Below, piece after piece: positions 18,201 through 25,432 of a stretch of 57,126 nucleotides of DNA. The notes beneath the pieces are model-generated. The model saw only the letters and a program-made list of their open reading frames with translations. It was not told where the DNA came from and did not search any database. Made by a program: the position numbers and the translations under genes. Each line of letters opens with the position of its first letter. Position 1 is the stretch's first letter. The DNA comes from an uncultured Bacteroidota bacterium (GTDB taxonomy: Bacteria > Bacteroidota > Bacteroidia > Bacteroidales > UBA12077), in assembly GCA_913055635.1 (NCBI GenBank), contig CAJXLK010000028.1, positions 1 to 57,126 of the forward strand, given 5' to 3'.

Positions 18201-18347
18201 ATGGCATGGGCCGATCCCGAAGAACAGGTGGTCTATATCTTTCTCTCCAACCGGGTTCATCCCGACCAGGATAACCTGGAGCTGGTTACCAGCGATGTAC
18301 GCACCCGCATCCAGCAGGTGCTCTATCAATCCATTGACGCCTACTAA
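15273..18347 (+). CDS. GH3 beta-N-acetylhexosaminidase (NagZ-like) fused to a class C beta-lactamase-like domain
   Basis: A 1024-residue exported two-domain enzyme. The signal peptide (1-25) precedes a GH3 domain with the NagZ loop KHFPGHGDT (residues 219-227) carrying the catalytic His, and the nucleophile Asp306 in FTDALNM. A GH3 C-terminal domain follows. The second half is a serine hydrolase with SLTK (Ser664/Lys667), YSD (in place of YxN) and HTG. NagZ enzymes cleave GlcNAc from muropeptides; the lactamase-like half is probably an esterase, amidase or DD-peptidase acting on the same wall fragments (inference). The fusion is known in Bacteroidota. The start is ATG 15273 rather than the in-frame TTG at 15261, given the signal peptide. 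Its 3' end is 24 bp from a convergent gene. Confidence 0.93.
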   Translation: MKRAWLPLIILSLCFFTGFSGSLFSSEPPDHRMDPASLLAMESSWVDSVYRQLSLKEKIGQLFMVAAWSDKEPAHSHSIIRLIQEYHIGGLIFFQGNPRDQAKLTNVYQNYSRVPLMIGMDAEWGPGMRLDSVISYPRQMALGAIQDDSLIYRMGSDIGQQLRRLGVHINFAPVVDVNNNPDNPVIGSRSFGSDPRRVARKGIAYMNGLQDEGVLSVAKHFPGHGDTDQDSHKVLPVIPHDSTRLDSIELYPFRRLVQNGVGGVMVAHLNVPAYMDDPNQPATLSSRMINGVLKEQMDFKGLVFTDALNMRGITNHYSPGRIEAQALKAGNDVLLYPQDAARAIEYLYKQVKLGDLSRQTIEQSCRKVLAFKYWAGLDQLPADTNGGMKTGPVEKAGLTGDLNKSAYQVLRQELVSGSLTLTGNSSGLLPFRRPDTLNIATVALGSDSTTAFQDMIDRYGAADHYHYTTGDDLARFSEQLQEYDLVVASVHRTNRMPSRRYGVRDEYIRVSEQITRQTKMVLVHFGNPYALGHFPQLQHYEAALVGYNDQPVTQRKAAQALFGAIDLQGRLPVDVGGPLQVGTGVSTGRLNRLSYGLPGSVGMDPQVLQRIDTIMTSAIDAQATPGGQILVARKGRVVLHKSYGTHTYLNDHPVQWRDLYDLASLTKIVSTLPALMHLYEQDSLKLTDSLDQHLPRLDTTNKGALILHNILTHQARLKSWIPFYYKTLEPLMPDTPLLDSEFSPEYPYKLGNHAYMVKNFRYKEGVYARSRSPQYPVQVSENLFIKAAYTDSIFHWIDESELLEEKDYVYSDLGYYYFYRMVERMTATALEDYVQQLFYQPLGANHMGYLPRSRFPLQQIVPTENDMVFRRELVHGHVHDPGTAMLGGVCGHAGIFSNANDLAKVMQMYLNGGNYGGRRYFKDSTIERFTHSPFREENGNRRALGFDKPVMEPDQPGPTCDGISETSFGHTGFTGTMAWADPEEQVVYIFLSNRVHPDQDNLELVTSDVRTRIQQVLYQSIDAY

Positions 18348-18371
18348 AATTTGTTATACCCCAGGGCTGTA

Positions 18372-19808
18372 TTACTGGTTTTGCGGCGGGCCGATCTTGC
18401 GTTTGAGCATCTTTTTCAACGTTTCATAACCAATCCGCTTGGCCACAATGGTTTTGTCCTGATCCAGCAGGTAAAGGGTAGGGGTACTGTAAACATCGTA
18501 TTTACGACGGAAGTTGCTGCTGCGCCTTGGATCATATACATTGGTCCAATCCAGGTTGTGTTTGTCGAGATACTTGCTCCATTCCTTCTGGTTGCCCTGG
18601 GTGTAGACGGCAAAAACCCTGAACTGATCACGGTTGTATTCCTGGTAAAGCTTATGAATCTTAGGGGTAACCTCTTTACAATGGCCGCAGGAGGGCTCCC
18701 AAAAATACAAAAGCGTATATTGACTGTTTACATCATACAATTTTCGTTGTGCCCCCTCTTGCGAAGTCAGGGTTAATTGGGGCGCCTGTTTCCCAATTAA
18801 GTTGGGTTTGATTTTGCTTACCCGGTCGCGGATGCGCGTAAGGGTAGCCTGGTTCACCCAGTCGGACTCCCCGTTTAGGTAATAATTTTCGGCCACATAC
18901 ACGAAGACCTTGTCCATCCCCATGATGTTGCTCTGCTGGTAATGGTTGAGCAGATAACGCACCACGTACTGAAAGTTTTCCCTGCTGCCCCGGGTTTGAT
19001 CTACAACCCAGTCAATCTGCTGTATAATCGAATCGGGTTGCTGGGGCAGGATGTTGTTGAAATAGTGGCTGATTTTGTTGTGAAAAATGGGGGTGCGCAC
19101 CAGTCGCGGATCAGAAAGGTCAATGTTGTCAAAGTAATGCTTCTTGTTGTACCGGTATCTTTTTACCCATCTTATGGAATCTTTGTTTTCAGCTGTTTGA
19201 GGAATGTTGAACTCCGGGGTCTGCGGCCTTTTCATCGCCCGGATAACCGTGGCAAGAATGGTCCCTTCATGGTCGCGAATGATCTGGTCCCACTTGCGGT
19301 CAACCTGTTGGTTCAGCTTCTCCAGTTGATCCCTCCAGATTTGCGTCGAGTCGCTGTTCTGATTGGACTGAAGTTTCTTTTGAAGGGCATTTTTCCTTTG
19401 GGTTTTGACCATCATGAATTTTTGATAGCCATTAAAGACGGTGTTGATGGATGAACCCTCGAATTTTAAGGTGTGAACCAGGTCTTGGACATTTGTGGTT
19501 AGCGAAAAATGCTGATCCTGGCCGATTAATATTTCGAAATATTTTTTGGAAGGGGTGATCACCAGGTAGATGCCCTGCCCAAGGGCCTGGTTCCCCCGAA
19601 ATACACCCTGGCCGTTTTGATCCAGCTGGATGGTATCCTTGATGAACTGGCGTTGGCCATAATGAAAACCCAGATAAAGATCTGAATTGCTCATTCCCTT
19701 GATATGAACCTCTATTTCGTACCCCTTTTGCCCGGGATTCTGTGAAGAAACCATCAGGGGCAGCATCAGCAATATGGCGAGTATAAGACTTGTGTGAAAT
19801 AATTTCAT
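18372..19808 (-). CDS. TlpA/ResA-like thioredoxin with N-terminal DUF4369-type region
   Basis: A 478-residue exported protein. The signal peptide (1-23) is followed by a DUF4369-like beta domain (about 25-130), then a helical Lys/Gln-rich middle (about 130-330, DUF5106-like), and a C-terminal TlpA-type thioredoxin fold. The fold contains YFWEPSCGHCKEV (active site CGHC) and the cis-proline in VYSTPTLYLLD. It belongs to the large Bacteroidota group of extracytoplasmic disulfide reductases of unknown substrate. It is transcribed convergently with the NagZ fusion. ATG 19808 gives the signal peptide directly. Confidence 0.88.
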   Translation of the reverse strand: MKLFHTSLILAILLMLPLMVSSQNPGQKGYEIEVHIKGMSNSDLYLGFHYGQRQFIKDTIQLDQNGQGVFRGNQALGQGIYLVITPSKKYFEILIGQDQHFSLTTNVQDLVHTLKFEGSSINTVFNGYQKFMMVKTQRKNALQKKLQSNQNSDSTQIWRDQLEKLNQQVDRKWDQIIRDHEGTILATVIRAMKRPQTPEFNIPQTAENKDSIRWVKRYRYNKKHYFDNIDLSDPRLVRTPIFHNKISHYFNNILPQQPDSIIQQIDWVVDQTRGSRENFQYVVRYLLNHYQQSNIMGMDKVFVYVAENYYLNGESDWVNQATLTRIRDRVSKIKPNLIGKQAPQLTLTSQEGAQRKLYDVNSQYTLLYFWEPSCGHCKEVTPKIHKLYQEYNRDQFRVFAVYTQGNQKEWSKYLDKHNLDWTNVYDPRRSSNFRRKYDVYSTPTLYLLDQDKTIVAKRIGYETLKKMLKRKIGPPQNQ

Positions 19809-20300
19809 GGGCTTACGATTTGGTTTCGGTTTTTATAACGTCTCTATTCCAACAAAGTTAATGAATTCCTTTTATTCTCGGTTAATTTTTATTGTTCTCC
19901 CTGTTTTATCCAACTATCCCTCATCAACGCACGTTATTGTGTTGAATGCCGCTTTATCCAGACCCAGCGCCAGCATTCCTAAAAGTAGGGTTTCCTTCCC
20001 CAAAACAGGCTTACTATTTTCAAAATAGCGTCCGCATTATTTAAAGAGGATCATCGTTCCAAAAGCAATTGTTCACCCACCCCAGGAATAATAATACCTT
20101 TGATAAAAATAGAATCATCATCCCCAAAAAAAGAAGGGGCCGTTCATCATATGATGTCAGCTGTTTAAACTTTTTGATATGAATTTAAACAAAATGATTT
20201 TTTGCTTGTTTGACAGAGTGAAAAGATCGTTGGTTATGGTGAACCAAACAATGAACACCGGAAAATATTATTTGTTAATTGTTAAAAAAAAGGAGATAAG
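19809..20300. other. Intergenic stretch upstream of the WM-repeat gene
   Basis: No gene recognised. The 3' end is A+T-rich and includes a clear Shine-Dalgarno (AAGGAG near 20289-20294), unusual for this window, ahead of the ATG at 20301. A promoter for that gene is expected in 20200-20270 but I see no perfect TAnnTTTG. Confidence 0.4.
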
Positions 20301-20825
20301 ATGATACATATCAAGAAATTTACCCAGTTTGCCTATTTTTTCACTTTTACTGTTCTGTTTACTCTAATGGCGGGTTTTTCGCTGGCTGTCATGAGCAATG
20401 GTGACTTGAAGCTGGAAAAAACCGGTGGCGAAGAAGACGTTGCTCTAGAAAGCCGTGAGGTGACCGAGCTGGAGCCCTGGATGACAAGCCGTTCTCATTT
20501 TAAGGTTTCAGAGAAGGCCCAACTTGATAGGATTGAGCCATGGATGACAGATGAAGATCGATTTATGATCCGGGAACAACGGCAATTGGATGAGATTAAG
20601 TCCTGGATGACTGATGAAAGGCGTTTTATGACCCGTGAACAACGGCAAATGGATGTAATTAAGTCGTGGATGACTGATGAAAGGCGATTTATGACCCGGG
20701 AACAACGGCAAATGGATGAGATTAAGTCGTGGATGACAAATGAAGTGCGATTTATGACCCGGGAGCAGAAACAATTGCATATCATTGAGGATTGGATGGT
20801 TGATGAGCAGTTCTGGACCATTTGA
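20301..20825 (+). CDS. Exported protein of six 21-residue Trp-Met repeats
   Basis: A 174-residue protein I do not recognise. The N-terminal hydrophobic segment (about 10-31) looks like a signal peptide or anchor, followed by an acidic linker (32-56). The rest is six repeats with an invariant period of 21. Trp-Met pairs occur at Trp60, 81, 102, 123, 144 and 165. The unit is roughly IKSWMTDERRFMTREQRQMDE, and the last copy ends WMVDEQFWTI. The heptad-like mixed charge suggests long helices. Copies 3 and 4 are nearly identical, so expansion is recent. It has a strong ribosome site and its own terminator, so it is a monocistronic gene. The antisense strand is also open because of the repeat, but those frames have no start or signal features. 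Confidence 0.8.
   Translation: MIHIKKFTQFAYFFTFTVLFTLMAGFSLAVMSNGDLKLEKTGGEEDVALESREVTELEPWMTSRSHFKVSEKAQLDRIEPWMTDEDRFMIREQRQLDEIKSWMTDERRFMTREQRQMDVIKSWMTDERRFMTREQRQMDEIKSWMTNEVRFMTREQKQLHIIEDWMVDEQFWTI
20469..20824 (+). repeat. 63-bp in-frame tandem repeat encoding the WM unit
   Basis: Five full and one partial copy of a 63-bp unit. The third and fourth units (about 20595-20720) differ by only a few bases; outer copies are more diverged. Confidence 0.9.
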
Positions 20826-20870
20826 TGGTTTGTTTAGGGTTTCACTTTAAAGTCCATTTTCAATGATTGA

Positions 20871-20897
20871 GCCCTGCCTTTGCGGCGGGGCTTTTTT
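20871..20897 (+). terminator. Rho-independent terminator of the WM-repeat gene
   Basis: GCCCTGCC (20871-20878) pairs with GGCGGGGC (20884-20891), with one G-U, 5-nt loop, then six T (20892-20897). It sits 33 bp before the addA start. Confidence 0.85.
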
Positions 20898-20929
20898 GTA
20901 TTATTTTTAGGTGTTCAAACCTCGATGCT

Positions 20930-23900
20930 ATGGCGGGACTTACCATCTATAAAGCTTCGGCTGGCTCGGGCAAAACCTTTCGCCTTACGGGCGAGTATTT
21001 GTTGTTGCTTTTTGGCGATCCCGGGCTTTACCGGCATATTTTGGCGGTTACCTTCACCAACAAGGCGACTGCCGAGATGAAGAACCGGATACTTCAGGAG
21101 CTGGGGCGTTTGTCGCGGGGTGATGCTTCGCCTTACCGGCAGATGCTCCGGGACCATTTCAGCCTGAAGGAATCTACGATCAATGCGCGTGCCGGTGAAC
21201 TGTTGCATAATATACTGCATGATTACAGTCGTTTTTCGGTCAGTACCATTGATCATTTCTTTCAGAAGGTATTGCGTTCTTTTGCCCGGGAGATTGGTCT
21301 TCAAACGGGTTATACCCTGGAGACGGATCATGATGAGATCCTGAAATTTGTGGTTGATGAACTGATCCTGGCCACTGAGCAGGACCGGCAACTGAGGGAC
21401 TGGCTGGTTGATTTGGCTGAGTCGCGGATGATGGAGGGCAAAAGCTGGGATTCGTTTCGCCGGGAAATGGTCTCGCTGGCCGGGGAACTAACCCGGGAAG
21501 AAGTAAAGGCACTGCGGCTGGGTCAGGATGACACCCTGAATGATCCCGACGAGCTTCGGGCCTATGTGGAGCATTTGAAGAAGGAAAAGGCCCGCTACGA
21601 AAATACCCTCTATCATTATGGCAGGCAGGCTTTGGAGGTGATTGAACAAAACGGTTTGACCATTGATGATTTCAGCTATGGCAAGAGTGGCGGGGTTGGT
21701 CAGTATTTCATATATCTCAGAAACCGGCGGTACGACAAGTATCCCCCGGGAGCCCGTGTGCTTGGGGTGTTGGATCAACCCGAAGAATGGGCCAAAAAAA
21801 AGGGTACCGATCAGCAAACCCAACAATTGGTTCAGCAGCTGGCCCGCGACCCGTTGAATGACCTCCTCAGCCAGGCCGTGGCCACTGTTAACCGTTGGCA
21901 TCGTTATTATCTATCCATCCGCGAGGTGCTTGCCAACATCCATGTATTGGGCATTCTGGGTGATATACAGAAACGGATCAACCGCTATTGCCGGGAGCAA
22001 AACATCTTTTTGATCTCTGACTCGGGCGATATGCTGCGCCGGATCATTGCCGGCAATGACGCCCCTTTTGTATATGAAAAAACCGGCAACCGGTACCATC
22101 ATTTTATGATCGATGAGTTCCAGGACACCTCACGTTTCCAGTGGGATAACTTTCGTCCCCTTTTGCATAACAGCCTGGCTCAGGAGCATTATAACCTGAT
22201 GGTGGGCGATGTCAAGCAATCGATTTACCGTTGGCGCAACGGCGACTGGAAGATATTACAGGATGAAGTACAGCAACATTTCCCGGCCGCTGAGGCTGTT
22301 TCCCTTGATATGAACTGGCGTAGCCGTTACAATGTAGTGGCCTACAACAATACCTTGTTTTACCATGCCCCGGGCATCATGCAAGGCCAGTATGACAGGG
22401 ATACCGGGGAAGCAGGCCTTGACAATCCTTTTCCCGGGAAGCTGGAGGAGGCCTATCGGGATGTGTTGCAAAAGATGCCACAGGATAAGTCTGGGGGATA
22501 TGTCTTCAATCGTTTTTTCGAGTATACCCACCCCAATGAATCCAGGGCCAAAGAGCAGATCAGGGAGCGGCTGATTGGCGACATCCGGTTGTTGCAGGAC
22601 AAAGGCTACCGCCTGGCCGACATCGCTGTTCTGGTCCGCACCAACAAGGAGGGGAAAGAGATTGCTGATGCCCTTACCTGGTACCAGAAGCATGGGGATG
22701 CCGGTGACTCGTACCGGTATGATTTTGTCTCCAGCGATCTGCTTTATATCGAAAAAGCCGAAAGCGTGCGGTTGATTTGTGCTTTGTTCCGTTATTTGGT
22801 TAAACCGGACGATGTGATCAACCAGGCCTTTATTAAGGATACTTACCGGCATTTCATCCTGCAAGAGCAGGCCGGAGAGGGAGAGCTCCATGAACTTTTC
22901 CGCCATGATCCGACCAACTGGGCGGAATATTTGCCCGAAGCCTTCACCCGGCACATTGAGGAGCTCAGGCGGATGCCCCTTTATGAGCTCACTGAACGGC
23001 TGATCCGGATCTTCAGCATCTATAGCCTGCAGGATGAGTTGCCTTACATCCAGGCTTTTCAGGAGGTGATCCTCGATTTCTCCCGTCGATATGCTTCCGA
23101 TCTGAATACCTTTTTAGACTGGTGGGGCGAAAATTCCGGCAAAAAGAGCCTGCAGCTCCCGGAGGATTATGATGCCATCCGCATCACCACCATTCATAAA
23201 GCCAAGGGGCTTCAATACAAGGCTGTGCTGGTGCCCTATTGCAACTGGCCCTTAAACAGCTCCGGGGCCAAACGCAGCTACATCTGGCATCAGCCCGGGC
23301 AGGAACCGTTCAACCAGCTGAAGGTGGTGCCCCTGAAGTACACAAAGGAATTGGAAAAAAGCGATTTTTACGAACCTTATCATCGGGAGAAGTTTCATCA
23401 GTATGTGGATGCTTTGAACATGCTTTATGTGGCCTTTACCCGCGCCGAGGAGGTGCTGATTCCCTATGTACCCCTACAGGTGAGCAAATCCGGCCGGGTT
23501 TCCTACAAGGAGGACAAAAAAGACCGGAACAAGGGCATAGGCCACATCGGGGAACTGATCCATTTCATCTACGAAAATCACGCGGCCAAACCAAAGCCAC
23601 AGGATCAGCAAGCTCCTTTCATCCATCAGCTGCAGGATTACTGGGATAATGAAAACAAGACCTTTTCCTATGGATCCCTGGCCCAGCCTGCCGAAGAATC
23701 CGCTGGTGAAGAACAAAAATTCCCCCAGACCCACTATCCCGTCTGGCAGAGCAAGCCCGCCCTTCGCCTTCGATATGAACACGGAGCGTTCTTTGGAGAA
23801 GACCAGGACCCCGGCGCACCTCGAACGGCCACCGGCTATGGACAGATGATGCATCAGGTCTTTGAAAACATTCATACCACCGACGACATCGACCCGGCCC

Positions 23901-24250
23901 TGGACAAAATCTACCTGGAAGGGAAAATAGACAGCGGGGAAAAAGCAACCCTGAAGGCAAAAATACTGGAGGAAATCCGTCAGACCGGTGTTGAAGAATG
24001 GTTCTCGGGCAGCTGGCAGGTATACAACGAGCGGGAAATCCTCCTGCCCAATGGGGGCTCCGACCGTCCTGACCGGGTGATGTTTAAGGATGGGCAAACC
24101 GTAGTCATCGATTACAAATTTGGCGAAAGGGCCGATGAGAAATACCGCCGGCAAATGGGTTATTATATGAAAGATCTCAAAAACATGGGATACCCCCAGC
24201 CGGTGGGTTATATATGGTATATCAATCAACAGGAGTTGATACGGGTTTAA
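20930..24250 (+). CDS. AddA/RecB-like UvrD helicase-nuclease
   Basis: An 1106-residue UvrD/REP-family helicase with a C-terminal PD-(D/E)XK nuclease, the AddA (RexA) subunit of a RecBCD-type end-resection enzyme. Walker A is ASAGSGKTF (residues 9-17). Walker B is IDEFQDTS, with VGDVKQSIYRWR after it. The late helicase motifs include TTIHKAKGLQY and LYVAFTRAEE. The nuclease motif reads VIDYKFG followed by YRRQMGYY. The open frame extends upstream to 20867, through the preceding terminator; ATG 20930 is the sensible start, since MAGLTIYKASAGSGKT matches the family N-terminus. It should act with the AddB-like product encoded at 25433-28333. Confidence 0.94.
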   Translation: MAGLTIYKASAGSGKTFRLTGEYLLLLFGDPGLYRHILAVTFTNKATAEMKNRILQELGRLSRGDASPYRQMLRDHFSLKESTINARAGELLHNILHDYSRFSVSTIDHFFQKVLRSFAREIGLQTGYTLETDHDEILKFVVDELILATEQDRQLRDWLVDLAESRMMEGKSWDSFRREMVSLAGELTREEVKALRLGQDDTLNDPDELRAYVEHLKKEKARYENTLYHYGRQALEVIEQNGLTIDDFSYGKSGGVGQYFIYLRNRRYDKYPPGARVLGVLDQPEEWAKKKGTDQQTQQLVQQLARDPLNDLLSQAVATVNRWHRYYLSIREVLANIHVLGILGDIQKRINRYCREQNIFLISDSGDMLRRIIAGNDAPFVYEKTGNRYHHFMIDEFQDTSRFQWDNFRPLLHNSLAQEHYNLMVGDVKQSIYRWRNGDWKILQDEVQQHFPAAEAVSLDMNWRSRYNVVAYNNTLFYHAPGIMQGQYDRDTGEAGLDNPFPGKLEEAYRDVLQKMPQDKSGGYVFNRFFEYTHPNESRAKEQIRERLIGDIRLLQDKGYRLADIAVLVRTNKEGKEIADALTWYQKHGDAGDSYRYDFVSSDLLYIEKAESVRLICALFRYLVKPDDVINQAFIKDTYRHFILQEQAGEGELHELFRHDPTNWAEYLPEAFTRHIEELRRMPLYELTERLIRIFSIYSLQDELPYIQAFQEVILDFSRRYASDLNTFLDWWGENSGKKSLQLPEDYDAIRITTIHKAKGLQYKAVLVPYCNWPLNSSGAKRSYIWHQPGQEPFNQLKVVPLKYTKELEKSDFYEPYHREKFHQYVDALNMLYVAFTRAEEVLIPYVPLQVSKSGRVSYKEDKKDRNKGIGHIGELIHFIYENHAAKPKPQDQQAPFIHQLQDYWDNENKTFSYGSLAQPAEESAGEEQKFPQTHYPVWQSKPALRLRYEHGAFFGEDQDPGAPRTATGYGQMMHQVFENIHTTDDIDPALDKIYLEGKIDSGEKATLKAKILEEIRQTGVEEWFSGSWQVYNEREILLPNGGSDRPDRVMFKDGQTVVIDYKFGERADEKYRRQMGYYMKDLKNMGYPQPVGYIWYINQQELIRV

Positions 24251-24291
24251 GGTGGAAACCTTTGGAGGCAATGAAGACAAAAAACCATTGA

Positions 24292-25257
24292 ATGCAACAA
24301 GGCAAGCAAAGGGTTTACTCATGGGGCAACAGCCGGCGGTTTAATGCCTACAGCGATTATTTCAAGCGGCTGTTCGGCGAACGCATTCAGAAGGTAACGC
24401 TGGATGCCGGTTTTACCTGTCCCAACCGCGACGGGACGAAGGGTTACGGGGGATGTACTTATTGCAACAACGATGCTTTTAACCCCGGTTATTGTCAGCC
24501 TTCCAAGAGCATTGCCCAGCAGATCCGCGAGGGAATGGAGTTTCATCGCATTCGTTACCGGCGGGCCCGGCGTTTTTTGGCTTATTTCCAGGCCTATACC
24601 AACACCTATGCCCGATTGCCGGAGCTTCAGGCCATCTATGACCAGGCCCTCAGCGTGCCGGGCGTGGAAGGGCTGGTGATCGGCACCCGTCCGGATTGCG
24701 TGGATGATGAAAAGCTGGACTATTTTGCCCGGCTGGCGAAAGATTACTATGTGATCCTTGAATACGGCATCGAATCCTTTTACAACCGGACCCTCGATCA
24801 CATTAACCGCGGCCATTCCGTGGAAGATTCCATTGTGGCCATAGAAAAAACAGCCCAAAAGGGAATTCACACCGGCGCCCATCTGATCTTCGGGTTGCCG
24901 GGCGAGACCCGTGAAGATATGCTGCGCCAGGCAGACATGATCTCTCAGTTGCCCCTCGATACGGTGAAGTTCCACCAGTTACAGATCCTCCATAAAACCC
25001 AAATGGCCGCCGAATACAAACAGCATCCGGAACGCTTCACCCTCTTCACCCTGGAAGATTACATCTCATTCATCATTCGTTTTATGGAAAGACTGAACCC
25101 GGCCTTTGTCATTGAGCGTTTTTCCGGTGAAGCACCTCCTTCCATGCTGGTGAAGGATACCTGGGGAGATATCCGTACCCACGAGGTACGCTCCAAACTG
25201 GAACAGCGCATGCACGATCTGGATACCTGGCAGGGCAAATATTTTAGGAAAACCTGA
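24292..25257 (+). CDS. TIGR01212/YhcC-type radical SAM protein
   Basis: A 321-residue radical SAM enzyme of the YhcC (TIGR01212) family. The cluster-binding cysteines are in TCPNRDGTKGYGGCTYC, a widely spaced variant of CX3CX2C seen in this family. Further motifs are the GxIxGxPE-like HLIFGLPGE and the FHQLQILHKT segment. The function of the family is not established; members resemble the Elp3/oxygen-independent coproporphyrinogen oxidase group. The ATG at 24292 gives the standard N-terminus (YSWGNSRRFNAYSDYFKRLFG). It sits 41 bp after addA and upstream of addB in the same direction, so it is probably co-transcribed with the repair genes. Confidence 0.93.
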   Translation: MQQGKQRVYSWGNSRRFNAYSDYFKRLFGERIQKVTLDAGFTCPNRDGTKGYGGCTYCNNDAFNPGYCQPSKSIAQQIREGMEFHRIRYRRARRFLAYFQAYTNTYARLPELQAIYDQALSVPGVEGLVIGTRPDCVDDEKLDYFARLAKDYYVILEYGIESFYNRTLDHINRGHSVEDSIVAIEKTAQKGIHTGAHLIFGLPGETREDMLRQADMISQLPLDTVKFHQLQILHKTQMAAEYKQHPERFTLFTLEDYISFIIRFMERLNPAFVIERFSGEAPPSMLVKDTWGDIRTHEVRSKLEQRMHDLDTWQGKYFRKT

Positions 25258-25424
25258 CAACTAATGATCAACGCTTCCGACAATTACCGGCTATCAGGCC
25301 AGTGAGCCAGCAATTATTTAAGAAAATAACAGCTAATGATCAATTCCTCAACCAATTGCCCGATATGAGCCCAAAGGGCCAGCAAATACTTTAGGAAAAC
25401 CCAAACAGACAATGATCAACAATT
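25243..25424 (+). repeat. Degenerate tandem repeat, about 73-bp unit, 2.5 copies
   Basis: Units begin TTTAGGAAAAC or TTTAAGAAAAT at 25243, 25317 and 25390, and each contains AATGATCAA; the first two also share GGCCAGNNAGCCAGCAA-like ends. The first copy begins inside the last codons of the radical SAM gene. The array fills the gap before addB. Confidence 0.75.
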
Positions 25425-25432
25425 AAGGAGCT

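Noticed and set aside
20495-20821. Two long minus-strand frames antisense to the WM-repeat gene
   Set aside because: They exist only because the repeat is in phase on both strands. They carry no signal peptide, family similarity or ribosome site; the plus-strand protein has these.
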